The notes under the pieces: model-generated
What the model was told of the DNA's origin: nothing
Databases searched by the model: none
The model's input: the letters and a program-made list of their open reading frames with translations, nothing else
Made by a program: the position numbers and the translations under genes
From: Solirubrobacterales bacterium
GTDB lineage: Bacteria; Actinomycetota; Thermoleophilia; Solirubrobacterales; Solirubrobacteraceae
Direction of reading: 5' to 3'
Assembly (NCBI GenBank): GCA_003244205.1
Contig: QHBW01000074.1
Coordinates: 1-35,965 of the forward strand
DNA length: 35,965 bases
Shown: in pieces, positions 16,919 to 24,687 of the stretch
Numbering within the stretch: the first letter of the stretch is position 1
How the letters are laid out: each line of letters opens with the position of its first letter

Positions 16919-18541
16919 TTGGAAGCCTCTGCCCTTCACGCCCCGGCAACCCTACGAATCTCGCTCTCCGCGCGATTCCTGCGGCTGCGATCCGATGACC
17001 AGCTCGTCGCCCTCTTCCGAGCGGGCAGCGAGGACGCCTTCGGCGCGATCCACGACCGCTACCGCGTCCGCCTGCTCGCCTACACGCGTCAGATGCTGTC
17101 GGGGTCGCGCTCCGACGCCGAGGACGCCGTGCAGGACGTCTTCCTGCGCGCTCACCAGGCGCTGGGGGTCAGCGGGCGGCCGATCTCGCTGCGGGCGTGG
17201 CTGTACCGCGTGGCCCACAATCGCTGCATCGACCAGTTGCGGCGCCCGGCGCCGACACCGACGGATCTGCTCGACAATGATGCGGTCGGCGGCAGCGACC
17301 CCTGCGACGAGGCAGAGCGCCGCGAGGACCTGCGCCGCCTGATCACCGATGTGCGCCGGCTCCCCGACCAGCAGCGTTCGGCGCTGCTGATGCGCGAGCT
17401 CGAGGGCCTGAGTTATGCCGACCTCGCCGGTGCGCTGGACGTCAGCGTGCCCGCCGTCAAGTCGCTGCTCGTGCGGGCGCGCATCAGCCTCGTCGAGGCG
17501 GCGCAAGCGCGCGATACCTCCTGCCGGGAGATTCGCTCCGAGCTGGCGCTCGCCCACGGCCGCGGGGTCCGCGGCTCTGGGCGTGCCCGCCGGCACCTGC
17601 GCGACTGCGACGGTTGCCGCGACTTTCGCGGTGAGCTGCGCACCGTGCGCCGCACGCTCGCGCTCCTGCCCGCGCCCAGCGGAGGTCTGCTCTCTCAGCT
17701 TTTCGGCCTCGGTGGTGCGGCGGGCGGCGGCGCCTCGGCGAGCGGAGCGGCCGGCGGAGGCGCCAGCAGCCTGGGCGCGGCGGCCGGGGCTGCGGGGACG
17801 GGCGGGGGGGCCCTCACCGCTGCCAGCACGGCGGCCGCGGTCGGGACCAAGGTGGCAGCCGTCGTCGTGGCAGCAGCCGCGACCGCAAGCGGCGCCGCCG
17901 CGATCAGCCACCAGCTCGGCGTGGTGCCGGTCTCCTCGCCCTCTGGAGCTTCCGCGCACACGGCCGCCGCCGGCGCCCGCGCCGTGTCCCACGCGCCCGC
18001 GGGCGCCACGGCCAAGCTGGGGTCGGCGCACCCCGTGGCGACGGCGATCACGACGGTGAACGGCAAGGCCGTCGCGCCCTCGTCCGCCTCTTCCGCGGGT
18101 TCATCCGCGGCCGGCATGGCGCCGGCTGGCTCGACAAGCGCGACCGGGGGCGCAGCTGGGTCGCCCACAAACGGCTCCGCCGCGTCGCCCGCTCTCAGCG
18201 GGGGTCACACGGTGCTCGGGCACCCCGGCCTGCTCGACCCCGCTCAGCAGCTGCTCGCGCTGCTCGGGCTGCTGCCGTCGAGCAGCGCCGGCGGCAACTG
18301 GACGGGCTCTGCTCAGCCGAACGCGAGCGGTCAGGGCACGAGCAACTCGGGCGGCGCCAGCGGCAGCGCGACGAGGAACGGCAGCGGCGCAGGGTCCTCG
18401 CCCGGCGGGAGCCCATCGGGCTCGGGCGCCGGCTCGTCCTCCGGTCACCCGGGGTCCGGCAGCGGCGCGGGCTCCGGCGGCGCGGGCGCGGGCGGGTCCT
18501 CGGACTCGGGCGGCGCCGGCGCCGGCGGCTCCGGCAGCTAG
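16919..18541 (+). CDS. ECF sigma factor fused to an anti-sigma-like zinc motif, membrane segment and Ala/Gly/Ser-rich tail
   Basis: A 540-aa protein. Residues ~27-110 are sigma region 2 (LVALFRAGSEDAFGAIHDRY, then DAEDAVQDVFLRAHQ and LRAWLYRVAHNRCIDQLRR). Residues ~138-195 are sigma region 4 (LPDQQRSALLMRELEGLSYADLA, then VSVPAVKSLLVRAR). Residues 202-233 hold Cys202-x23-His226-x3-Cys230-x2-Cys233, the HxxxCxxC pattern of zinc-binding anti-sigma domains. A Gly/Ala-rich linker follows, then a hydrophobic stretch ~311-330 (KVAAVVVAAAATASGAAAIS), then about 200 residues of Ser/Gly/Ala-rich low complexity predicted outside the membrane. The start is TTG 16919, supported by GGAAG upstream and an ECF-like promoter. 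It is probably a self-regulated, membrane-held sigma factor needing release; the signal is unknown. Confidence 0.85.
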   Translation: MEASALHAPATLRISLSARFLRLRSDDQLVALFRAGSEDAFGAIHDRYRVRLLAYTRQMLSGSRSDAEDAVQDVFLRAHQALGVSGRPISLRAWLYRVAHNRCIDQLRRPAPTPTDLLDNDAVGGSDPCDEAERREDLRRLITDVRRLPDQQRSALLMRELEGLSYADLAGALDVSVPAVKSLLVRARISLVEAAQARDTSCREIRSELALAHGRGVRGSGRARRHLRDCDGCRDFRGELRTVRRTLALLPAPSGGLLSQLFGLGGAAGGGASASGAAGGGASSLGAAAGAAGTGGGALTAASTAAAVGTKVAAVVVAAAATASGAAAISHQLGVVPVSSPSGASAHTAAAGARAVSHAPAGATAKLGSAHPVATAITTVNGKAVAPSSASSAGSSAAGMAPAGSTSATGGAAGSPTNGSAASPALSGGHTVLGHPGLLDPAQQLLALLGLLPSSSAGGNWTGSAQPNASGQGTSNSGGASGSATRNGSGAGSSPGGSPSGSGAGSSSGHPGSGSGAGSGGAGAGGSSDSGGAGAGGSGS

Positions 18542-18557
18542 TCGCCGGTCGCGCGGC

Positions 18558-19574
18558 CTAGGTGGCGTCAGCCGCGGCTCGCTGGTAGCGCAGCCGTCCG
18601 TCCTCGATCGCCAGCCCGCGGACAGCACGGCCGCTGTGACCTAGCCCCAACAGCGTCTCGCGCCAGAGCTCGAGCGGTACCTCCGCCGGCTCCCAGCGAG
18701 CAGCGCTCCAGCGCACGCGGGCGATCCGCTGGCGACCCTCCATGCCGTCGCGCAGCGCGCCTTCGAGCACTCCCCACTCGCCCCGCTCAAGCGCGGCAGC
18801 CAGCTCGTTCAGGCAGCCCGCGGCGAGCTCGAGCGCCGCGCGCAGCGAGTCGGCATTCGCGTGCAGGATGTCGAGCCACAAGCTCGGATCCGCGCCTGCC
18901 ACGCGCGTGCCATCGCGCAGCGAGCCACCCGAGAGCGCGGCGACGAGCTCGCGGTCACCATGCGTGCCCGAGCCCGGCGCCGCGAGCATCCCCGCGAGCA
19001 GATGAGGAAGGTGGCTCGACCACGCCACCGCCCGGTCATGCTCCGCAGCCTCAGCGATCAGCGCGCGGGCCCCGACGAGCTCCACGAGCGCGGACACCGC
19101 GCACACCGACTCCAGCGCGGCCCATCCGGGACACAGCGCCCAGGTCGCGCCGGCGAAGAGGTCCTCGCGGGCGGAAGAGATCCCGCCGCGGTCGTCCCCG
19201 CACAGCGGATGGCCACCGACGAAGCGGGCCTGCTCCGCGGGCGCTGCCGCGGCGCTTACGCCGTCGAGCACAGTCCGTTTGACCGACGTCACGTCGGTCA
19301 CGACGGCGCTTGGCGAAGCGCGAAGCGCTGCCAGCACGGTGGCGACGGCGGCGTGCGGAGGCACCGCCACCACCACAACGGAGCAGGCGCTGGCGAGCTC
19401 GTCCGCACCACCGGCCAGCTCCAATCCTGCCTCCGCAGCGGCGGCCCGCACGCGCGCGTCGCTGTCCCATCCCAGCGGCCCGGGATCAGCCGGGCCGGCG
19501 GCGCTCTGCAGCGCTGCCAGCAGCGAGCCGCCGATCAGCCCGAGGCCGACGACGCCGACACGCGCCTGCTGCAC
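18558..19574 (-). CDS. tyrA: Prephenate dehydrogenase (TyrA)
   Basis: Converts prephenate to 4-hydroxyphenylpyruvate with NAD(P)+ in tyrosine synthesis. The 338-aa protein begins with a Rossmann motif (VGVVGLGLIGGSLL), followed by VVVAVPPHA, TDVTSVK, the FVGGHPLCGDDRGGISSA active-site segment, and HLPHLLAGMLA in the helical C-terminal domain. There is no chorismate mutase fusion and no clear ACT domain. The start is GTG 19574, only three bases after the pheA stop, with GGAG inside the end of pheA as its ribosome site. It is the last gene of the MBL-pheA-tyrA run. Confidence 0.9.
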   Translation of the reverse strand: MQQARVGVVGLGLIGGSLLAALQSAAGPADPGPLGWDSDARVRAAAAEAGLELAGGADELASACSVVVVAVPPHAAVATVLAALRASPSAVVTDVTSVKRTVLDGVSAAAAPAEQARFVGGHPLCGDDRGGISSAREDLFAGATWALCPGWAALESVCAVSALVELVGARALIAEAAEHDRAVAWSSHLPHLLAGMLAAPGSGTHGDRELVAALSGGSLRDGTRVAGADPSLWLDILHANADSLRAALELAAGCLNELAAALERGEWGVLEGALRDGMEGRQRIARVRWSAARWEPAEVPLELWRETLLGLGHSGRAVRGLAIEDGRLRYQRAAADAT

Positions 19575-19577
19575 CGC

Positions 19578-20507
19578 CTACTGCTCCTCGGCTTCCAGCA
19601 GCTCGGTCAGCGCCGCGAAGGCGCACGCGGCCTGCTCCTCGACGGCGGGGCTCAGCCCCCGCTCCTCGGCCGGTGCACGGCGGTCCGGACGCGCGCCATC
19701 CTCAGCAAAGGAGCCGAGGAAGCGCACCTCCATCGGCAGCTCCAGCACCCCGACGACGGCGTCGCGCACGACCGCGTCCGTCAGGTGGCCCTCGCATTCA
19801 ATGAAGAAGAAATACTCACCAAGCGCGCCCTTCAGCGGACGTGAGGTGATCGACACCAGATTGATGTGGCGCAGCGAGAACTCCTGCAGGATCCGCACGA
19901 GACTGCCCGGCCGGTCGCGCGCCGGGCGCACGGCAAAAGCAGTCCGGCTGGGCTGTCCGCCGGCGCGCGGGGCCGCCCGGGCCACGAGCACGAACCTCGT
20001 CACTGCGCCCGGCTCATCCTCCACGCCTTCTGCGACCGCGGATAGCTCGTACGGCGCGCCCGCATGGGGGGCGGCCAGCGCGCCCCAGCCGCGCTCCTCC
20101 GTGGAGGCAAGCCATGCGCAGGCCTCCGCGGTACTCGCGCAGTGGCGCAGCTCGTGATCGGCGACCAGGCGCCGGCACTGCGCCAACGCAAAGGGGTGAC
20201 TCGCAATACCCCTTAGCGGCGTGTCGTCAGCGGGCAGGCGAAAGAGGCTGAAGCTCACGGGGAGCACCCGCTCCGCGGCGATCACGCAGTGGCGCGCCTC
20301 GAGCACGAGCGCGTCGATGCTCGCGTTGACTTCACCCTCGACCGAGTTCTCGAAGTTCAGCACGCCGGCGTCGCACTCACCCTCCTCGACCGCCCGCACG
20401 ATCGAGGTCGGATCGGCCAGGGCGACCAGATCCGCGCCCTCGGGAGCGAGCGCGAGCGCCGCCTCGTGGGTGAACGTCCCCTCCGGTCCCAGATAAGCGA
20501 CCTTCAC
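19578..20507 (-). CDS. pheA: Prephenate dehydratase (PheA) with C-terminal ACT domain
   Basis: Converts prephenate to phenylpyruvate in phenylalanine synthesis. The catalytic domain starts at once with VAYLGPEGTFTHEAA, includes GVLNFENSVEGEVNASID, and has the Thr170-Arg171-Phe172 catalytic motif. A C-terminal ACT domain follows (GSLVRILQEFSLRHINLVSI, then LGEYFFFIECEGH), the phenylalanine feedback site. The usual ESRP motif reads TSRP at 221-224. The start is GTG 20507, overlapping the upstream hydrolase stop as GTGA. Length 309 aa is normal for a monofunctional enzyme. Confidence 0.93.
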   Translation of the reverse strand: MKVAYLGPEGTFTHEAALALAPEGADLVALADPTSIVRAVEEGECDAGVLNFENSVEGEVNASIDALVLEARHCVIAAERVLPVSFSLFRLPADDTPLRGIASHPFALAQCRRLVADHELRHCASTAEACAWLASTEERGWGALAAPHAGAPYELSAVAEGVEDEPGAVTRFVLVARAAPRAGGQPSRTAFAVRPARDRPGSLVRILQEFSLRHINLVSITSRPLKGALGEYFFFIECEGHLTDAVVRDAVVGVLELPMEVRFLGSFAEDGARPDRRAPAEERGLSPAVEEQAACAFAALTELLEAEEQ

Positions 20508-21283
20508 AGCGACGACCCCTGGATCTGGGGACGCTCGACACCCTCGGGCAGGCATCCCTCGCCGGCCAGCTTGTCGAGGTGCGCGGCAAGCGTCACGGTG
20601 GCGGCGCCACGCAGCGGCGCCGGCACGTCGGCCCAGGCGCTGTCGAGCAACGCGTCGATCGTGCGGTCCCCGTGCTCGAGCGCCGCGACCAGCGCCGCTT
20701 CACGATCGAGCCGATGATCGATGTACTCGCGCAGCTTGGCCGCGGGGTCATCGACGAGCGGACCGTGGCCGGGGCACAGCAGCGCGAGCGGCAGCGCGAG
20801 CAGGCGCTCGAGCCCGGCTAGATAGCCCGCGAGCGCACCGCCGTTCGGGGCAATGAAGACGCTGCCTTCGCCCAGCACCGCGTCCCCGGTGAAGGCCACG
20901 TCATCGAGCACGAAGGCGAGATGATCCGGGGCGTGCCCGGGGGTGGCGAGTGCGCGCAGCGGCCCCACGCTGTCACCGTCGGCGACGCGGATGTCGACGT
21001 CGCCGCGTGCCGCCGCGACCGGCGCGCCTCCGGCACGCTCCAGCAGCGGCGCGACGGCCTCGGTGTGGTCTGGGTGGTCGTGTGTGAGAGCGATGCCGGC
21101 GAGACCGCCCCTGCGGGCGACTTCGCTTGCGAGCGCGTCGAGATGCGCGACGAGCGCCGGGCCGGGATCGATGACCCAGGCCGGATCACGACCGACGGCG
21201 TAGCTGTTGGTCCCAGTCAGTGAGAAGGGGCCAGGGTTGTCGGCGCGAAGGAGCGCGATGTCTCGAGCGCGAAGCAGATCCAC
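20504..21283 (-). CDS. Metallo-beta-lactamase-fold hydrolase (LACTB2-like)
   Basis: An MBL-fold hydrolase with the binuclear metal motif THDHPDH, further ligands in ATPGHAPDHLAF, the FTGDAVLGEGS strand with the bridging Asp, and LCPGHGPLV. The N-terminal ADNPGPFSLTGTNSYAVG and the C-terminal helical region (REYIDHRLDREAALVAALE, a winged-helix-like end) match the LACTB2/RNase-like subgroup. The start taken is GTG 21283, which precedes the first conserved strand; the frame is open to a TTG at 21325. It overlaps pheA by four bases, so it is cotranscribed with aromatic amino acid genes, but no functional link is known. Confidence 0.8.
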   Translation of the reverse strand: MDLLRARDIALLRADNPGPFSLTGTNSYAVGRDPAWVIDPGPALVAHLDALASEVARRGGLAGIALTHDHPDHTEAVAPLLERAGGAPVAAARGDVDIRVADGDSVGPLRALATPGHAPDHLAFVLDDVAFTGDAVLGEGSVFIAPNGGALAGYLAGLERLLALPLALLCPGHGPLVDDPAAKLREYIDHRLDREAALVAALEHGDRTIDALLDSAWADVPAPLRGAATVTLAAHLDKLAGEGCLPEGVERPQIQGSSL

Positions 21284-21425
21284 CGCGCCGACGCTACTAC
21301 GGGGCGCTTCTACTGCGGGCGCCAAGGGGCGACGCCGAGGTAGAGTGCGGCGAGGTCGCCACGCCCGTAGCGGGAAGGAGACCTCGTCGAAGTCGCCAGG
21401 ACCGCGACAGTCAAGCGCGAAGCGC

Positions 21426-22106
21426 TCACAGCGGCAAGCCTTCCTTCAGCGAAGCGACAACATGGTCGGCGCCCGCCGCCTTCAGCTCCTCGACGCTGTA
21501 GTGACCGCTCGCGACTCCCACCGCGGTGATGCCAGCGCCGTGGGAGGCGGTGATGTCCTTGGGTGTGTCGCCCACGTCGAGCACCTGCTCGCGCGACAAC
21601 GCGTGGCCGATGATCTTTGCCGCCCGAGCGACCGCACAGCGGGTCAGCTCGGTGCGATCGGCGGAGTCTGACCCGTAGCCGCCGAACGTGAAGTAGTGGT
21701 TGAGACCGCCGCGCGCGAGCTTGATGTGCGCCGCCGCCTCCCCCCCGCCGGTCGTCAGCCCGAGCAGGTAGCCCTGCGCGCTCAGTTGGCTCAGCAACTC
21801 GGGCACACCGTCGAGCACGCGATAGCCATCTGACTCGGCGACGGCTCGGGCGAGGTGCTCCTGGCGCTTGTGCAGCAGCTGCGCCAGCTCGCGCGGGGTC
21901 GGATCACGCCCGATCACGCGGGCGAACGTCTGCCGGCCAACCTCTGGATCGGTCATCCCGGCGTCGGTGAACTTGCCGATGTCCGCCGGGATGCCGTGCA
22001 GCTCCTCGAAGGCCATCCGCCAAGCGACGCCGCCGGCGCCGCCGGAGTCGATCAGCGTGCCGTCGATGTCGAACAGCACAGCGAGCACGCGATGCTCGTC
22101 GTCCAT
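21426..22106 (-). CDS. HAD-superfamily phosphatase (phosphoglycolate phosphatase-like)
   Basis: A 226-aa HAD hydrolase. Motif I is LFDIDGTLIDSG with nucleophile Asp13 and acid/base Asp15, motif II is GLTTGG, and the C-terminal motif IV is VLDVGDTPKDITASHGAGITAVGV. A helical C1 cap lies between motifs I and II. The arrangement is that of Gph/beta-phosphoglucomutase-type phosphatases. The start is ATG 22106, 13 bases after the mntH stop, so it is probably the third gene of the mntR-mntH operon. The substrate is not determinable from sequence. Confidence 0.85.
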   Translation of the reverse strand: MDDEHRVLAVLFDIDGTLIDSGGAGGVAWRMAFEELHGIPADIGKFTDAGMTDPEVGRQTFARVIGRDPTPRELAQLLHKRQEHLARAVAESDGYRVLDGVPELLSQLSAQGYLLGLTTGGGEAAAHIKLARGGLNHYFTFGGYGSDSADRTELTRCAVARAAKIIGHALSREQVLDVGDTPKDITASHGAGITAVGVASGHYSVEELKAAGADHVVASLKEGLPL

Positions 22107-22119
22107 CGGCGGCTCGTCG

Positions 22120-23439
22120 CTACCCGAAGAACTGCTGGTAGAGCAGGAACGCGTTCATGCCGGTGATCGCCGCCGCCACCAGCACCGCGACAGCCGTCGT
22201 TGTCCGCCGGTTGACGTGGACACCCATGACATCGCGATTGCCGGTCAGTCTCACGAGCGGGATCAGCGCGACGGGAATCCCGAACGAGAGCACAACCTGG
22301 CTGAGGATCAGCGCGCTCGTGGGGCTGACACCGATGGCAAGTACGACGAGCGCCGGCATCATCGTGACCAGCCGGCGCACCAGCAGAGGGATGTTGAAGT
22401 TGATGAAGCCGCGCATCACGACCTGGCCGGCGTAGGTTCCGACGCTCGACGAGGACGCCCCCGAGGCGAAGAGCGCGACGGCGAAGGCGAGCGCCGCGCC
22501 TCCGCCCACGAGGTTGGCGATCCCGGCATGCGCCTGCTCGATCGCTTTCACCCCGGTGTGACCGCTGCCGAAGAAGAGTTTCGCCGCGACCGCGAGCATC
22601 GCCATGTTGACGAGCCCGGCGAGCCCGAGCGCGAGGATCACGTCGGTGCGCTCGAAGCGAAGCACGCGGCGGCGCTCGGCGTCGTCGCGGACGGGCATGC
22701 GGCCGTTGGTGAGCGCTGAGTGCAGGTAGATCACGTGCGGCATCACGGTGGCGCCGATGATGCCGACGGCGAGGTAGAGGCTGCTGGTCCCGTGCAGGTG
22801 CGGGATCAAACCGGCCAGTGACCGGTGCACCGAGGGACCGATGCGCAACGTCTCATAGAGGAATCCAACGAAGATGATCCCCAGCAGCGCGGTGATCGCC
22901 AGCTCGAAGCGCCGGTAGCCGCGCCGCTGCAGCGCCAGCAGCGCGAAGGCGATCACGGCGGTCATCAACCCCGCGATGAACAGCGGGACGCCGAAGAGCA
23001 GGTTGAGGCCGAGCGCCGCACCAACGAACTCGGCGATGTCCGTCGACATCGCCATCACTTCGGCCTGGACCCACAGACCCCAGGTCATGGTGGTGGGGTA
23101 GCGCTCGCGGCAGAGCTCAGGAAGGCTGCGCTCGGTGACGATCCCGAGCTTGGCCGACAGGTACTGGATCAGCATGGCCATCAGATTGGCCGCGAGCACC
23201 ACCCACAGCAGCAGGTAGCCGTACTGCGCGCCGCCCTGCATGTTGGTCGCGAAGTTGCCCGGGTCCACGTAGGCGATCGCCGCCACGAAGGCGGGACCGA
23301 GCATCGCCAGCGTCGCCCGCAGCCGGCCGCGCGCCAGCAGCGTCTCCAGCGCGCTGGGAGCTCTCGGCGCCGCTACGTCGGGGAGGGCGACCGCAGCGCC
23401 CTCGAGCGCCGGAGCTGGCTCAAGCGGTGGCGGCGTCAC
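22120..23439 (-). CDS. mntH: Nramp-family manganese/divalent metal transporter (MntH)
   Basis: A 439-aa proton-coupled Mn2+/Fe2+ importer with about eleven membrane helices. The metal-site motifs are intact: DPGN at 59-62 in TM1 (AYVDPGNFATNMQGGAQYG) and MPH at 233-235 in TM6 (GATVMPHVIYLHSAL). The first ~40 residues are a Pro/Ala-rich cytoplasmic leader. The annotated GTG start at 23439 overlaps the end of mntR by 20 bases, implying coupled translation; a slightly later start is possible. The adjacent manganese-type regulator supports Mn as the main substrate. Confidence 0.93.
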   Translation of the reverse strand: MTPPPLEPAPALEGAAVALPDVAAPRAPSALETLLARGRLRATLAMLGPAFVAAIAYVDPGNFATNMQGGAQYGYLLLWVVLAANLMAMLIQYLSAKLGIVTERSLPELCRERYPTTMTWGLWVQAEVMAMSTDIAEFVGAALGLNLLFGVPLFIAGLMTAVIAFALLALQRRGYRRFELAITALLGIIFVGFLYETLRIGPSVHRSLAGLIPHLHGTSSLYLAVGIIGATVMPHVIYLHSALTNGRMPVRDDAERRRVLRFERTDVILALGLAGLVNMAMLAVAAKLFFGSGHTGVKAIEQAHAGIANLVGGGAALAFAVALFASGASSSSVGTYAGQVVMRGFINFNIPLLVRRLVTMMPALVVLAIGVSPTSALILSQVVLSFGIPVALIPLVRLTGNRDVMGVHVNRRTTTAVAVLVAAAITGMNAFLLYQQFFG

Positions 23440-24163
23440 GGGCCTTCTGGCGGGTCGCGGTTGCCGGCGAGGACTCGAGCTCGACGCGCATGGCGTGCGC
23501 GAGCTGGCCGCCGATGAGCTGCCGGTTGCCCTCGAAGTCGACGGTCAGCGGGCCGCCGAACGGCTGACGGTCCAGTACCTCGAAGCGCTCGCCGGGCGTG
23601 ATGTTGCGCTCCGCCAGATAGCGCAACATCGCCGGATCGGAGTCCGATACGCGCACGAACGCGCCACGGTCGCCCAGCTGCAGCACCTCCAGGCTGCACG
23701 TTGGGCTCTCGGGCAGCTCGAAGCTGGCGCTCGGAATCGGATCGCCGTGTGGATCGTGGGTGGGATTGCCGAGCATCTCCGCGATCCGCGCCTCGAGCTC
23801 CTCGGAGAGGACGTGCTCGAGCACCTCGGCTTCGGCGTGCACGCGATCCCAGGGGAGCGCGAGCACCTCGGCGAGGAAGAGCTCGAGCAGGCGGTGATGG
23901 CGCATCACCTCGAGCGCCACACGGCGGCCGTCTTTGGTCAGGCGAACGCCGCGATAGGGCTCGTGGACGGTCAATCCCAGCTGGTCGAGCCTGCGCAGCA
24001 TGGCCGACACCGAGCCGGGAGTGAGCGCCAGGCGATCAGCCAGCGCCGTCGTCGTCACCGGCTCGTTGGTGCGCGCCTCGAGCGCGAAGATCGCCTTGGC
24101 ATAATCCTCGATTGCTGGCGTGAAAATTGAGTCTTGGGTCCTCACAACGTGAAATTGTGGCAT
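23420..24163 (-). CDS. mntR: Manganese-type DtxR/MntR family repressor
   Basis: A 247-aa metal-dependent repressor. It has an N-terminal winged helix (IEDYAKAIFALE, then TTTALADRLALTPGSVSAMLRRLDQLGLTVHEPYRGVRLT), a dimerisation/metal domain (MRHHRLLELFLAEVL, then VHAEAEVLEHVLSEELEARI), and a C-terminal FeoA/SH3-like domain (VLQLGDRGAFVRV). Metal residues follow MntR rather than DtxR: Asp20 in EDY replaces DtxR Met10, and Glu113 replaces DtxR Cys102, with Glu116 and His117 conserved. This argues for manganese sensing. The start is ATG 24163; GTG 24145 is possible. It overlaps mntH and probably represses the operon. Confidence 0.9.
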   Translation of the reverse strand: MPQFHVVRTQDSIFTPAIEDYAKAIFALEARTNEPVTTTALADRLALTPGSVSAMLRRLDQLGLTVHEPYRGVRLTKDGRRVALEVMRHHRLLELFLAEVLALPWDRVHAEAEVLEHVLSEELEARIAEMLGNPTHDPHGDPIPSASFELPESPTCSLEVLQLGDRGAFVRVSDSDPAMLRYLAERNITPGERFEVLDRQPFGGPLTVDFEGNRQLIGGQLAHAMRVELESSPATATRQKARDAATA

Positions 24164-24203
24164 GCCAAGAGGCGATCTTCAAGCTCGAGCTGTCGCGGAG
24201 ATG

Positions 24204-24223
24204 GCCTAAGCTCTCTCTAAGGC
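24204..24223. promoter_or_regulatory. Imperfect inverted repeat upstream of mntR
   Basis: GCCTAAG-ctctct-CTAAGGC is an inverted repeat with six of seven pairs matching, 41-60 bases upstream of the mntR start in the divergent region before the small protein gene. It contains CCTAA like the palindrome at the ZIP promoter, so it may be an MntR operator. A second weaker repeat, CACAA-N7-TTGTG, lies at 24143-24159 over the mntR start codon region. Confidence 0.3.
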
Positions 24224-24293
24224 GCGCTCAGGGCTCTTTGACTTCCTTCATTCCTCAGCGGGCAAGGCTCGAAGGGATCGTGAGGAGAGAGTG

Positions 24294-24572
24294 ATGGCCA
24301 AGACCAAGCGCAGTACAGGGACAAACCCGCGCGCAGCCGCACAAAGCGAGCCCGCGAGCGCCGCGGCGCCAGTACCCGAGTCGGCCGATGAGGTCAAGCG
24401 ACACCGTGCTGTGGAGGCTGACGCCTCCCGTCTGCACGCGGGCCACGCCGCTACCCGCGATGAGGCCCGCAGGGCGGTGGCCGGACGCAACCAGAAGGCC
24501 CACGAAGCCGCGCTGATCAAGTTGGCGGCACGCGACAAGCGTCGCCGCGAGATGCGCACCGGCGAGTACTGA
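24294..24572 (+). CDS. Small basic Ala-rich protein of unknown function
   Basis: A 92-aa, hydrophilic, highly charged protein (start MAKTKRSTG, end RDKRRREMRTGEY) with a long predicted helix in the second half (ADEVKRHRAVEADASRLHAG, then RNQKAHEAALIKLAARDKRR). No Cys, no hydrophobic segment, no known domain. A strong GGAGAGA ribosome site precedes ATG 24294; a GTG three bases earlier is less well spaced. It is followed by a long hairpin, so it looks like an independently transcribed unit. A nucleic-acid-binding role is conceivable from charge alone. Divergent from mntR. Confidence 0.6.
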   Translation: MAKTKRSTGTNPRAAAQSEPASAAAPVPESADEVKRHRAVEADASRLHAGHAATRDEARRAVAGRNQKAHEAALIKLAARDKRRREMRTGEY

Positions 24573-24595
24573 TCGGCGGGCTAGAGCCGACGCCG

Positions 24596-24652
24596 CCAAC
24601 CGTGTCCCGGCCCGCGACCAAGAAGAAAGGGTCGCGGTCCGGGCACGGTTGG
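24596..24652. terminator. Long hairpin, probable bidirectional terminator
   Basis: The arm from CCAACCGTG to CGCGACC (24596-24619) pairs with GGTCGCGG to CACGGTTGG (24630-24652) around an AAGAAGAAA-type loop. The stem is about 22 bp with one bulge and one mismatch. It sits between the stops of two convergent genes (24572 and 24688). There is no U-tract, as is common for actinobacterial terminators. Confidence 0.7.
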
Positions 24653-24687
24653 TGCGCTCGCTCAGTGCGTCTCTTTTCCGCTGTGGG

